Positions 41,758 through 53,191 of a stretch of 64,000 nt of DNA are shown piece by piece. Each line of letters starts with the position of its first letter. Position 1 is the stretch's first letter. This stretch comes from Amphibalanus amphitrite (Eukaryota; Arthropoda; Thecostraca; Balanomorpha; Balanidae): assembly GCF_019059575.1 (NCBI RefSeq), contig NW_024881625.1, positions 620,001-684,000 of the forward strand. The letters run 5' to 3'. Position numbers and translations under genes: made by a program. The notes under the pieces were generated by a model. It did no database searches and was not told where the DNA came from. It saw nothing but the letters and a program-made list of their open reading frames with translations.

Positions 41758-42373
41758 TGTTCGCGCGCCGTCAATGAGAAACGTCGTTCACGGGCTCTCA
41801 GTCCTCTATATTTTCTCCTCCATTCCTCCTCCTTCTTCCAGCGCTAACGGCCTGAGCCTGAATCAGCCGCGTACCGCCATGGCCAGACAGAGCCTCGTAC
41901 AACAGGAGCCAGGAGCCTTGAGCCGTAACTAAAACACGCATACACACAAACGAAACAAGGTAAGTTCCAGACAAATAAATCCGTATCATAACATTGGTCA
42001 GTCGTATCACGATAATTTCAGAATAATAAGCAAAGCGCTTCACAATAACATCCGACATTTGGTACGATTTAGTGCTTACCGACAAATTGTCACTCTCCGG
42101 CGTAACGAACAGTGTTCATGCTTAAATTCATAGCCAAAATTCTTCCTTTTCACTCAAACAACATTTTTGCAAGTCATCAATCACATCTTTCGTCTTTATC
42201 TTTCGTAATTATTCAGATTCTAGCCAGACATTGTCAAAATCGAGCCGAAAGAAAGTAAACAAAACAAAACAATCCGGTAACCATAGCAACATAGCGTAGT
42301 TACCATAGGCGGAGGGCACCGCCGCTGAGCGGCGTCGCAACGGCACCGCCGCTGGGGCCGTGCGGCGCTAACA
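41758..42373 (-). repeat. 3' LTR of the BEL/Pao element
   Basis: In element orientation it begins TGTTAGCGCCGC and ends GGCGCGCGAACA. It is 616 bp, the same length as the 5' LTR, with no difference noticed. Confidence 0.95.
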
Positions 42374-42385
42374 CCCGCCCCCTTT
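42374..42385 (-). promoter_or_regulatory. Polypurine tract of the BEL/Pao element
   Basis: On the minus strand AAAGGGGGCGGG lies directly before the 3' LTR, the expected plus-strand priming site. Confidence 0.75.
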
Positions 42386-42666
42386 GAACCATCCAGGTTC
42401 AAAACCAACTTCTTAACTATACATATAACAACACATAGGCACACTACACAGCCTACCGAAACAAGCGTCGCTGAGATCAGCATCAACACACGCAAGTAGA
42501 ACGCATCCTATATACATTATACATGCACCGTTCCTGATGTCTATCATTGTGATTGTGTCATGAGCCTGTGTGGCGTGTCATGATCTTAAGTGTCCGGTGT
42601 TAATGACTTAGCGGTGTGCTGCTAGACTCATGCTGTCTTATACAGTGTAGCTGCAGCTCCATCGCT

Positions 42667-45600
42667 TCACCAAGACTGCTCTTCTGCGCCCAGAATCTTC
42701 ACTACCTTCGTGACAGGTCTCAGAAACATGGTTCCTCGAGCGCGGACCTTCACAGAGCGCACACGCCCGTCCTTACCAATCAGGGTCTCCTTCACGAGAC
42801 CCAGCGGCCACACACCGCGTGGTACCGATTCGTCTACCATGACGACGACGTCACCGATCCGCAGGTTCGTCCGACTTCTCGTGGCAGCGCGAGATCGCTG
42901 CTGCAGGAGAGGCAAGTATAGTCGTCTCCACGAACGCCAAAACTGCTCAGCTAGGTAAGCAGCTTGTCGCCATCTCTTGGGTCCATCCAGGTCATCTTCA
43001 TTTGAAGAATCACATACCGGTGTCACACACTTCAAATGCAGGATGTGATTCGGAGTCAGAGGCACCTCGTCACGAGGGTCCGACGAAACCGGCACCAGCG
43101 GCCGATTGTTCATGATGCACTCGGTTTCGCACAAGAGTGTGTGCAACGTCTCTTCTGTGAATGTTTGGCTGGTTAACAGACCATTCAGGATCTTCCGGAC
43201 GCCTCTGATGAGACGCTCCCACACACCGCCGTGGTGGGAAGCGGCAGGAACGTTGAACATCCACTCGATGCCCTTGTCCAGCATCGCTCTCTTCAACTTC
43301 TCTTCGTTCGCGTGCAGTGCATCAACTTCTTCCTTCAGCTCCTTGTCTGCTGCTGTGAAGTTCGTTCCCCTGTCGGAACGCATCAGGCGAACGTTACCGC
43401 GTCTTGCAATGAAGCGGCGCAAGGCACAAATGAATGAGTCCGCAGAAAGGCTGTCTGCGAGCTCGAGATGCACGGCTCTCGTGCTGAGGCATGTGAAAAT
43501 AACTCCAAACTTCTTCACCTGACCTCTACCTCTCTTGGCGTATAGCGGCCCGAAGTAATCTACACCAGTGTTACTGAACGGGTGAGTGGCCTCCTCTACA
43601 CGATCCTGTGGCAAGTCTGCCATCTTCTGTCCCTCAACTGGGCGCTGTCGTCTTCTGCACTTCACACATCTGTGCAAACACCGTCGTACTGCGCTGTTCC
43701 CTTTCAGTACCCAGTATCGAGTCCTGAGTTCAGAAAGAACATACTGACGTCCTTCGTGTCCTGCCCTCTCGTGACGATCAGCGATGATCAGGTCAGTTAC
43801 CTTGTCCTTGTCTGGGAGAATCAGAGGATGCTTGGCAGCCCAGTCCAACGCAGAGTTCATCAAGCGTCCGCGCATCCTGATGAGACCGTCCTCCACGAAT
43901 GGGCTCAGCCGCGACAGACGACTGGCACATCGCACCTCACGTCCCACTCCCAGGTCAGTCAGTTCTTGCAGAAAATGAGTTTTCTGAACATGCTTCACGA
44001 TGATCCTCTCGGCATCTTCTATGTCAGCAGGAGTGAGCTCCCTCGCATTCGAGGCTCCCTGCTCGTCTCTGGCCTTCAGCTGCAGAGTCTTGATCGTTCG
44101 GCGGATCCATGCCACCGCTCTCGTGAGTCTCTTCCATGACGAATGATATTCAATCAGACGATCGATGGGATTGGCGCTGGAGTTGTCAGCCTTCTCGTTC
44201 TGCACAACGACAGTTGCCGAACTTGTCTTCGCTTGCTTCACTTCCGGGTCATCCGGGTGAATCTCACCGACGCACGGAGACCTTGGCCAATTCTCCTGTG
44301 AGCTCCTGAGAAATGGCGGACCGTTGTACCACATGTCGCTGTCTTGCAGTACTCCTCTTGAAACCATGTCAGCAGGATTCAGCGACGAGGGTACGTACCG
44401 CCACTGTTCGTTCTTCGATCCAGCGTGTATCGCAGCAAGTCGATTCGCCACATAGATGTGATAGCGCGAGGTCTCGTTCTCGATGTAACGCAACACGGTC
44501 GTGCTATCCGTCCAAAAGGTGACGTCATGGATCCTCATGTCCAGTGCTCGCAAGAGCTCTTGGTTCACGTCTACGGCAAGCTTGGCTGCGGCTAGTTCAA
44601 GACGCGGGACCGTAATCGCCTTGAGCGGAGCGACTCGGCCTCGGCTAAGAACCAGGGAAACGAACACTTCACCATCTCCGCGCACAGTGCGTATGTATGA
44701 CGCGGTGCCATAGCCCTTCAGACTGGCGTCACTGAAGTGGTGCAGACTCACTGCATCCGCGGCACTTATGCCATACGGATCATAACATCTTGGCACGCGA
44801 ACGTCTGGCAGGGACTTCAACCCATTCAGCCATCTGTTCCATTCTTCTTCAACTTCATTGGGAATGTCATCGTCCCAGCCGGTTCGTAGACGCGTCAGTT
44901 CCTGAAGAATCATCCGTCCTTGAAGAACGCGAGGAGCAGCCAGGCCTAACGGGTCGTAACAGGCTGCGGTCGCGGAGAGTATTCCGCGTCGAGTACGTGG
45001 TCTTCTGTTGAGAGCGTCTACGTCGATGCTGAATCCAAGCTCATCCCTGTGAGTATCCCAGAGTACACCTAAGACTCTCTCGCTTGAAGAGGTTTCCTGT
45101 CCAAGGTGAGTTTCAGTCTTTCCCTTGTCATCTTCTGATAGCGCGCTCAGAACTTCGGTGCTGTTGGAGTTGAACTTCGTGAGTCGGAAGCCACCCATGC
45201 TGCACAGCTGCTTCAGGTCCTGCGCCATCTTCGCAGCGGAGGCTTCTGACGTCGTCGATTGGCATACGTCATCCACATAGAAACTTCTTTGCAGTGTCTT
45301 CTTCACTTCGGGGGTGTATCCTGTGCCGAAGTCTTCTGCCGTCCGATGAAGAGCGTAGTTCGCGCAACTGGGACTGGATGTCGCTCCGAACAGATGTCTT
45401 GTCATCCTGAAGACACGTGGTGTTGAAGAAGTGTCGCCTTCTGGCCACCACAGGAAGCTCAGATAGTTCCTGTCGCTCTCCGGTACCATCACCTGAAGAA
45501 ACATGGACTCGATGTCACCGGTAAAGGCTACCGTCTCTTGTCGGAAGCGGACCAACACCTCCACCAGGGAGTTCGTCAGGTTCGGGCCTTGCATGAGTAC

Positions 45601-48294
45601 GTCATTCAGACTCACTCCATTGTATGACGCGCTGCAATCAAAAACTACTCTAAGCTTGTTTTTGGTCGGGTGATACACCCCATGGTGCGGGATATACCAG
45701 CGCTCTTCCTTTCCTTCTTCTGAGTCTGGTGCTGCTTCCTCAGCATATCCTTCATCCAGAAGCTTCTTCATCTGCTCCTTGTAGTCAGCTGCATATCTTG
45801 GATCCTTCTCGAACTTTCTTCTCAGTGATTCCAGTCGTCTTGCTGCCATCACTCTGTTGTCTGGCAGATCGGGTTTCGCATCTCGGAATGGCAGACCGAT
45901 TTCGTACTTCTCTCCGTCCTTCTTGCATGTATCTTCCACCTTGAGGCACCACTTGACGTCCTCGACTGAGTAGCCTCTGCGACTATCATGGCTGTCAAGG
46001 AACTCGAGCTCGGGATCTTCCAGCATCTTGATGCGGTTGACACGCGCGACGTGTGCACCTGGTCCCCTCTTCCCCTCAACGCCACAGACCAGCCAACCGT
46101 ATCTGGTTCTGACGGCGTAGGGGCCCTTCTGGCCTGGGCAGCTCACCACTTCCAATGGTTCTGACACCACGCTGGCGTTTGCACCGATGAGCAGGCCGAT
46201 CTCTCTTGATGTCGTCTTCTCAGTAAAACCAGCTTCAACTCCACGTTGTCGGAGATGTGGCCACTTGTTGATGTCTTCTTGTCGTACGATGTCTTGCTTT
46301 TCCACCGGTATGTGCTCTAGAACATACAACGCTGGAAGTTCAACTTGGTTGCCACCATCTTCAGTTCCAATACTGACACCAGTGACCAACGAGGTCTTCA
46401 TTCTTCGCTCTCCATTGATGGTGGACATGACTACATATGTCTTCTCGTCTGGTTGAATGCCTAACTGACTTGCCAGCTTACGTGAGATGAATGAGTGCGT
46501 ACTGCCAGGATCTATGAAGGCTCCAGTCAGCACGGACCGTTCCTTGACGTTGGCTGATACTGGAAGCACCTGCAGCTTTCCACCGCCTTCACACTCTTGT
46601 GACACATGTCCTGCCGTCACGACGTTGGCGTTGGGCAGCGCATCTCTGTGCATACTTGTAGGATGCGACTTCTCGCACTTCTTACAGCGGCTTCGTTTCT
46701 GACAGTTCTTGGAGATATGTCCTTCCTGTAAGCAGCCGAAACATAGTCCATGTTGACGTATGTAGTCAGTCTTCTCTTCCTCAGTCTTCGCTCCGAAAGC
46801 TCTGCAAGTCTCCAGGTCATGAGGATGCTCGCAGTAGGCACACTTGGCCGGTTGCTTCATGTTGCTTGCGTAAGCTCGACTTCTTCGTTCTTGGCGGAGC
46901 TGATGCTCCCGATTCTTCATCTCCTTTCTTGCAGGCTGCTGTGCTTTCTGCACGGTCGTGGCTTGCGGTCGTGTGTCCTTCTTCTCTTGAGCACTGAGAA
47001 CATGTCTTCCATAGACAGGGTTGGACGCGATTCTTGCTTCTGATTCGATGAACTCTACGAAGTCTCTGAAACTGACCTGCCTCTGGTCAGTCCTCTTCCT
47101 TTCTCCGTCTTCTCTTCTGTCTCGTCTCTGATCCTGTTCGATCCTGTCGACCGCTCTGCGCCAGCGATCAGCGACCCACGGCGTCTTCTGAATGGCCTGG
47201 CAGATCATCCATGAATCAAACCCACTGTCTGCCAAAGCAGGTGAGTGAAGAGCGTTGAGAGCACCTCGCAGAAACACTGAGTAGTCATCAAGGCCGTTCA
47301 CATCTTCATATCTCACGCGCGGGTAGTTTTGAATCTTCTCGATCACTGATGCTCTGGACTTCATCACATTGTCATATCTCACGTTGAGTAGACGAATAGC
47401 TTCACTGTAACCATCATCACCCAGGTAGACGCAGGTGGCTACAATGTCATGAGGCTTACCTTTGGTCAGCTGCAACAGGTACATCAGCTTCTCTTCTTCC
47501 CTGTCCAGCCTACATGCAATGTTAGACTGGAAAGCTGTGATGAATGGTAGAAAGTCTTCGTCGGTTCCATCAAACGCACGTAACTCCAATGACTGAAGTC
47601 CGATTCTTCTCATCACCAGCCTGTCCGTTGTGTTGAGATCCATTTGCTGAACTGAGCCAGCCGACTTGTCATGAGATGCTCTTCCTGCACCTGCATATAT
47701 GTCTTCTTTCGTTTCATTGTCTTGTTTCTTGTCATGTTTCATTTCATCTTGTGCACTTTCATGTGCTTCATCATCTTGCTTATGTTCATTTCCAACTTCA
47801 TTGTCCTCTTCATGTTCAAGTGCTTCAAATCGTGCTAGCACAGCTTCTTTGGCTTCACACTCCTTTAGTTCAGCCAGCAGTTGCACTTCCTCTTGTTTTC
47901 TGCGCAAGTTTTCTATCTGTTCCTCAAGTTCATGTTTCTGCTTCAATGCATTCATCTTCGCCTTCAGTCCGGCTAATCTGGCCGCTTCAGTAGCTCTCTG
48001 TGACGTGACAGATGCTCTGCTGGACGTCGACTTGACTGATCTTGCATCAGTACCATCGTGACTTCTTACGTCCATCTGAAACGCTTCCTTTCTTGCGATC
48101 GACTCTGGATCAACATCGGCTTGACTTCTTGCATCTTCATCGGGCATCACCGCTTTCTTGTAGCACGCCTCTTCTCTCAGAACTTGCGCCAACCGCTCCT
48201 TCAGAACAGCTTTGGTCCCTCTGGAATCTTCTCCGCGGGCGTCCAGCTCACGCTTCAGGTCCCGCACTACCAGTTTCTCGATGTCAATGTCCAT
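42667..48294 (-). CDS. BEL/Pao Gag-Pol polyprotein with an N-terminal SAP-like segment
   Basis: The 1875-residue frame reads, in order: a SAP-like helix-extended segment (residues 1-45, LVVRDLKRELDARG...LKERL); a charged coiled coil (about 100-215); a BEL-type Gag domain (from about 235, RAFDGTDEDFLPFITAF); three zinc knuckles (about 486-545); and an aspartic protease (AFIDPGSTHSFIS near 596). Next come a reverse transcriptase with YVDD near 1007, RNase H (HHFSDASLKGYG near 1188), an integrase zinc domain (about 1510-1555) and a core beginning VDYFGPL near 1580. A C-terminal domain (about 1798-1870, RIGDVVVM...GVWPLG) is typical of BEL integrases. Together these package, copy and integrate the element. 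It has no envelope frame. Confidence 0.95.
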   Translation of the reverse strand: MDIDIEKLVVRDLKRELDARGEDSRGTKAVLKERLAQVLREEACYKKAVMPDEDARSQADVDPESIARKEAFQMDVRSHDGTDARSVKSTSSRASVTSQRATEAARLAGLKAKMNALKQKHELEEQIENLRRKQEEVQLLAELKECEAKEAVLARFEALEHEEDNEVGNEHKQDDEAHESAQDEMKHDKKQDNETKEDIYAGAGRASHDKSAGSVQQMDLNTTDRLVMRRIGLQSLELRAFDGTDEDFLPFITAFQSNIACRLDREEEKLMYLLQLTKGKPHDIVATCVYLGDDGYSEAIRLLNVRYDNVMKSRASVIEKIQNYPRVRYEDVNGLDDYSVFLRGALNALHSPALADSGFDSWMICQAIQKTPWVADRWRRAVDRIEQDQRRDRREDGERKRTDQRQVSFRDFVEFIESEARIASNPVYGRHVLSAQEKKDTRPQATTVQKAQQPARKEMKNREHQLRQERRSRAYASNMKQPAKCAYCEHPHDLETCRAFGAKTEEEKTDYIRQHGLCFGCLQEGHISKNCQKRSRCKKCEKSHPTSMHRDALPNANVVTAGHVSQECEGGGKLQVLPVSANVKERSVLTGAFIDPGSTHSFISRKLASQLGIQPDEKTYVVMSTINGERRMKTSLVTGVSIGTEDGGNQVELPALYVLEHIPVEKQDIVRQEDINKWPHLRQRGVEAGFTEKTTSREIGLLIGANASVVSEPLEVVSCPGQKGPYAVRTRYGWLVCGVEGKRGPGAHVARVNRIKMLEDPELEFLDSHDSRRGYSVEDVKWCLKVEDTCKKDGEKYEIGLPFRDAKPDLPDNRVMAARRLESLRRKFEKDPRYAADYKEQMKKLLDEGYAEEAAPDSEEGKEERWYIPHHGVYHPTKNKLRVVFDCSASYNGVSLNDVLMQGPNLTNSLVEVLVRFRQETVAFTGDIESMFLQVMVPESDRNYLSFLWWPEGDTSSTPRVFRMTRHLFGATSSPSCANYALHRTAEDFGTGYTPEVKKTLQRSFYVDDVCQSTTSEASAAKMAQDLKQLCSMGGFRLTKFNSNSTEVLSALSEDDKGKTETHLGQETSSSERVLGVLWDTHRDELGFSIDVDALNRRPRTRRGILSATAACYDPLGLAAPRVLQGRMILQELTRLRTGWDDDIPNEVEEEWNRWLNGLKSLPDVRVPRCYDPYGISAADAVSLHHFSDASLKGYGTASYIRTVRGDGEVFVSLVLSRGRVAPLKAITVPRLELAAAKLAVDVNQELLRALDMRIHDVTFWTDSTTVLRYIENETSRYHIYVANRLAAIHAGSKNEQWRYVPSSLNPADMVSRGVLQDSDMWYNGPPFLRSSQENWPRSPCVGEIHPDDPEVKQAKTSSATVVVQNEKADNSSANPIDRLIEYHSSWKRLTRAVAWIRRTIKTLQLKARDEQGASNARELTPADIEDAERIIVKHVQKTHFLQELTDLGVGREVRCASRLSRLSPFVEDGLIRMRGRLMNSALDWAAKHPLILPDKDKVTDLIIADRHERAGHEGRQYVLSELRTRYWVLKGNSAVRRCLHRCVKCRRRQRPVEGQKMADLPQDRVEEATHPFSNTGVDYFGPLYAKRGRGQVKKFGVIFTCLSTRAVHLELADSLSADSFICALRRFIARRGNVRLMRSDRGTNFTAADKELKEEVDALHANEEKLKRAMLDKGIEWMFNVPAASHHGGVWERLIRGVRKILNGLLTSQTFTEETLHTLLCETECIMNNRPLVPVSSDPRDEVPLTPNHILHLKCVTPVCDSSNEDDLDGPKRWRQAAYLAEQFWRSWRRLYLPLLQQRSRAATRSRTNLRIGDVVVMVDESVPRGVWPLGLVKETLIGKDGRVRSVKVRARGTMFLRPVTKVVKILGAEEQSW

Positions 48295-48411
48295 AGCTGA
48301 TGTATGTTAATATACCTATGTGCATGTGAAAGCGTAATGCCAAATGTGTTCAGCACTGATAAACAGCAGCTGTCATAGTCGGGTGCATCTCGTGTCAATG
48401 TTCCGCGAAAT

Positions 48412-48645
48412 GTACCAATGGCAGTACCATATTGTACCCAAGAAGCATATAACTGTCAATGTTCAAATCGTCTGACTGTCAAATGTACCTACCAATGGCA
48501 GCATCATGTGGTACCAAAAGAAACCCATTGTCAAAGCTCATATTGCCTGGCTGTGGAACGTACCAAGGCAACATCATGTTGTACCAAATCAAGCCTATCA
48601 TCAAAGTTCACATTCCCTGGCGGCAAAATGTAAGGCAACACCGTA
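48412..48645. repeat. ~75-bp tandem repeat in the BEL leader
   Basis: Three diverged units start TACCAATGGCA or TACCAAGGCAAC at about 48412, 48489 and 48562. Similar TACCAACGGCA phrases reappear beyond the nested TIR element at 49510-49680, so the array was probably continuous before that insertion. Confidence 0.7.
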
Positions 48646-48676
48646 CCGTACACAACATGCGTCGATCAGAGGCCTC

Positions 48677-49476
48677 TTGCACCAAAATACCTAGCTAGGT
48701 AGAATCGGCAAAATACCTACCTAGTAAAACTACCTACGGCGGTAACTTCTCTTGCACCATCCTACCTACCTACCTAGGTAAAGTTGACAGCTCGCGTTTT
48801 TAGGATTTGTTTTGATTGGCTGTTCGGCGACGAATTATTTGTGGGCGCAAACAAATAGTAACTAAAGAAAACAATTAAATGGATATTGTTTTTATTAATA
48901 TACATTTTGGTATTATGAAATCATTTTTCATTTACGTAAATACCGATAGAAGTTATTTTGATATTAAATTACTTGAACAAATAAACTTCGTTTCCATGGC
49001 AACGAGTGAGTCTTCAACCTGGCTGTTCTGCTACGGAGGTTTATCGCCTTGGTACGGAGAAGCACCTCTGTGAACCCATGGAGCATTTGGTCAATTATAT
49101 TATTATTCACTCATAAAACATTGATTTATTATTGTCTAAACATTTTGTAATGCCTAATTTACATAAGAGTACCTACCCGTGGATTATCGTGTATTGTGCC
49201 TATTGTTTCTAAATGAATCATTTTACCTAAGGTTTTGCTAGTTATTTTGGAAGCCCGCGTTTACCGTCAAACCGTCAAAAATTTCTCCGCGAGTACTTCT
49301 TTCCAGCTTTCGGTGCAAGAGGAAAACAGCCGGTCGGAGTTTAACAACTGGTAAGTTCCGATGCCGCTCGGTAGAATTTCTAGGTAGATTTTCACGGTAG
49401 CGTTTTTTGGTGGGTAGTTTGGTGCAAGAGAATTTAGGTAAAATCGGAATTTACCTAGGTAAGTAGTTTGGTGCAA
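48677..49476. mobile_element. 800-bp TIR element inside the BEL leader, 8-bp target duplication
   Basis: The palindromic 8-mer GAGGCCTC lies outside both ends (48669-48676 and 49477-49484). Both ends read TTGCACCAAA followed by a TACCTA.CTAGGTA-like stretch. Further internal CTCTTGCACC or GGTGCAAGAG copies lie near 48750, 49310 and 49430, giving subterminal repeats. The interior is AT-rich and non-coding. An 8-bp duplication fits hAT or P superfamilies; because the 8-mer is a palindrome its exact boundary is slightly ambiguous. Confidence 0.75.
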
Positions 49477-49928
49477 GAGGCCTCAGGTTATATCTGGCCA
49501 GGCTGCGAAACGTACCAACGGCAGCACCGTTCTATGCACAACATGGGTACACTGCACTTGTACCAATGGCAACAGTTCAACATGGCAACACTGATCATCG
49601 GTACCATTTAGTACCAATAGTACACTCGTACTTCTAGCGCAGTCGGCGCAGGCTGCCAGTCGTACCAACGGCAACAGTCAACGAATGTTCCACGAGCATT
49701 AACACTGACGAATAGTGTTTTTCAAAGCAAGAGTTTATATAGTCACCGTGGAGTTTATCTGGTAGGCAATGCAATGCGCAAATGGCGACAGCATCAAAGC
49801 AAGCTGCTGAAACTAGTGGCATTGTGGCACTTATCGCGTTGTAGAACTTGAAGTCTGATGGCGCTGGAGAACTCGCTGTTTCCGCTGCCGTTCTTGAAGT
49901 CGCATTCTTGAAATTTGTCGTTACTAAA

Positions 49929-50544
49929 TGTTCGCGCGCCGTCAATGAGAAACGTCGTTCACGGGCTCTCAGTCCTCTATATTTTCTCCTCCATTCCTCC
50001 TCCTTCTTCCAGCGCTAACGGCCTGAGCCTGAATCAGCCGCGTACCGCCATGGCCAGACAGAGCCTCGTACAACAGGAGCCAGGAGCCTTGAGCCGTAAC
50101 TAAAACACGCATACACACAAACGAAACAAGGTAAGTTCCAGACAAATAAATCCGTATCATAACATTGGTCAGTCGTATCACGATAATTTCAGAATAATAA
50201 GCAAAGCGCTTCACAATAACATCCGACATTTGGTACGATTTAGTGCTTACCGACAAATTGTCACTCTCCGGCGTAACGAACAGTGTTCATGCTTAAATTC
50301 ATAGCCAAAATTCTTCCTTTTCACTCAAACAACATTTTTGCAAGTCATCAATCACATCTTTCGTCTTTATCTTTCGTAATTATTCAGATTCTAGCCAGAC
50401 ATTGTCAAAATCGAGCCGAAAGAAAGTAAACAAAACAAAACAATCCGGTAACCATAGCAACATAGCGTAGTTACCATAGGCGGAGGGCACCGCCGCTGAG
50501 CGGCGTCGCAACGGCACCGCCGCTGGGGCCGTGCGGCGCTAACA
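49929..50544 (-). repeat. 5' LTR of the BEL/Pao element
   Basis: 616 bp, matching the other LTR; followed on the plus strand by the target duplication AAATG at 50545-50549. Confidence 0.95.
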
Positions 50545-50549
50545 AAATG

Positions 50550-52360
50550 ACATATTTTTTCAGCGCAGTCGTTTCTTCATTTGCATCTAAACGCGACCTA
50601 TATGATAATGTGACGGTATCGTCACACTAGAATGTGTAATTCATCGTAATTTATAGAGCTAATTCTCGGCGCACAGCAGCAGACGGACACCGACTGACCC
50701 ACCATCTAAAGGCAGTTTGGCGAAGCAGTATCGTGAATCACAGCCGCGAGATGTCCCTAGCGTAGAACACCGTCTGTTTGCCCAGTTTAAATACGTGATG
50801 TTTGCCCTCTGTCAACCCCTCAGTCATGGGGCTGGGGTCGCGGATGAATGGGCGACCGCCCGCCGCGCGGGGAGGGGGCTGCTCCCCTGACCCGAACCGC
50901 CACGGCGTGGGGACGGTCCCACACTCGCGTGCCTCACGTCGCCGCCTCACACCGGTCAATTACCTACGCTGGTTTTGAGGAACCGCTCATTGTGGTGGTG
51001 GGTGATCCAACGCAGACCATGCCAGAACCCCACTGAGGGGGTGTCACCCGTGTCAGCTGGCTCAGACCCATGATATCCCCTATCCCCATACCGAAAGCGA
51101 CGTTCCAAAGAGCAATATGCGTATAGTAGGTATTATTGATGTTTAATTCAAGAATGTAGGTAGGATGTAAGTACATGCATGTAAGTACATACCTAGGGGA
51201 GACCCGGGGCCGGGAGGTATGGGCCGGGGGCCCCCTGGAGGTATGGGCCATCGCAGTTTTGAAGAAGTGTTGCGTATTTTTACACATTTGATCGCGTAAA
51301 CTGGTAGCAGCCATTCCGCTGTACAACCCAAGTGATTTCCAAAATTTTCCTCAGTCTTCTTTTACAATGAGCGGTGATAAAGCGTTTTTGCCCTCTTCGA
51401 GTAAAATACGGGACCTACATACCTACAGAAAATTCGTGATAAATTTGAACCAGTCTCGTTTTATGATGTCAGACCATCGGTAATATAAAGTTTAAAGCAT
51501 GCAAATTTAGACTGGATAGACAATTTGAAGCTTTCTTGCAAGATTATGAGCTGAGATGCTACGCACATTCTGGCGTCCTAACCGAGAGGTTCGGTCCACC
51601 CACCCCCGTTGATCCTAAATCAATAAAATGATGATTTCATTGAATGTCCTCTTCAATTAGTTTTATTGTTGTCGCGTAAGGTCAAAAATTTAACTACAAA
51701 TTTCATTCGAACAGAAAAAATATTATTTATCTTATTTCATAGAGCATGATTGAGTTTACCAAAATACATATGTGCCCACGTGACCCCCATGAAGTAAGCT
51801 GTTGGCTGCTTATGCGGTTCCTGGGCTCAAGAGAGATCAAGGTAGATACCAGTATAGCGCCTTTTGGGGCGACTAACGGAGCGAGCGAGGGGGTGAGTCT
51901 TGCACGTGCGAAATTTCGAGGGGGTACCTCCAACTGACTTGTGCACGGCACCCTACTGACCGGTTTCTAGCGATGTGCCAAATTTGAGCTCCCGTTCTCG
52001 AGATCTGGAAACGACCCCTGCACGTGCGCACGTGCAGCAGCACCCCAACTCTGGCACATGGATATGCAGTGCCTAGTGGGTGCCTACCTACATGCCAACT
52101 TTCAGCGAAATCGGCCAAGTAGTCACCGAGATATTGCAACAATTACAAAACTGACACCTCTTCGTTTTGCACGTGGCACGTGCATAAGGGGTCACCCACA
52201 TGCATCGGGATTAGTCCAATACTTGGTAGAAGGAATGAAGCTACCCTACAAAAATTACCGCGTGTAAATCGGTCAAGTGGTTGCTGAGATATAAGCCTCG
52301 CAAAAGCGTCCGCACGGCCGGCCGGCCGGCCGCTCATACTCAGAAATTTCCGTTAATCTA
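50550..52360. other. Unassigned intergenic sequence
   Basis: No supported gene. A GGAGGTATGGGCC-rich patch at 51205-51250 is related (inverted) to the tandem duplication that follows at 52440-52480. Around 51880-52320 there are several CACGTGC motifs and a GGCCGGCCGGCC run, again suggesting old transposon sequence. Confidence 0.35.
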
Positions 52361-53174
52361 AGGAAAGACTCCGCTCGCTTCGCTCGCTCTGTAACCAGCT
52401 ACGAATATTGTTCTCATTATCGAGAAAAGAATATGAAACATGGCACCGGCCCATACCTCCCGGGCCATGGCCCGTACCTCCCGGTGTATTTTGATGGATC
52501 AAAAAAGTGCATGATTTATTGAAAGTTATCTCGAGACAAAATAGTTGATCCCAGATGCCTAATATCAGGCACACTTTGCAGGCGAAAGGCAATTTCACGT
52601 ACGCAGAGTGAAAAACCGGGTCTAGCCACTTCCCACTGGAAGAAAATTGCCTTTTCACAAAACCGGCCCATGCCTCCCTGGTCTTCCCTACATGATGTGC
52701 TTAAGTACCCCAACTGTACAACTTTGCCCTTTCAGCTCGAGGCATAACCTGTTTTACTTTAAAGACAAGGAAAGACTCCGCTCGCTTCGCTCGCTCTGTA
52801 ACCAGCTACGAATATTGTTCTCATTATCGAGAAAAGAATATGAAACATGGCACCGGCCCATGCCTCCCGGGCCATGGCCCGTACCTCCCGGTGTATTTTG
52901 ATGGATCGAAAAAGTGCATGATTTATTGAAAGTTATCTCGAGACAAAATAGTTGATCCCAGATGCCTAATATCAGGCACACTTTGCAGGCGAAAGGCAAT
53001 TTCACGTACGCAGAGTGAAAAACCGGGTCTAGCCACTTCCCACTGGAAGAAAATTGCCTTTTCACAAAACCCGCCCATGCCTCCCTGGTCTTCCCTACAT
53101 GATGTGCTTAAGTACCCCAACGGTACAACTTTGCCCTTTCAGCTCGAGGCATAACCTGTTTTACTTTAAAGACA
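52361..53174. repeat. 407-bp near-perfect tandem duplication
   Basis: The unit starting AGGAAAGACTCCGCTCGC occurs at 52361 and again at 52768, and both copies run through to TTTACTTTAAAGACA. Only a handful of substitutions separate them. Each contains GGCCC.TACCTCCCGGG phrases. The duplication is recent; no coding frame in it is convincing. Confidence 0.9.
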
Positions 53175-53191
53175 TATTTTTAGTGACTTAA

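Larger units (their letters stand above)
41758..50544 (-). mobile_element. BEL/Pao LTR retrotransposon, looks whole and young
   Basis: Two 616-bp LTRs (41758-42373 and 49929-50544) appear identical by eye. They are flanked by the 5-bp duplication AAATG (41753-41757 and 50545-50549), the length typical of BEL/Pao. A single 1875-residue Gag-Pol frame lies on the minus strand. The 5' leader (48295-49928) is long, contains a tandem repeat and carries an 800-bp TIR element. I did not recognise the primer binding site. LTR identity implies a recent insertion. Confidence 0.95.
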
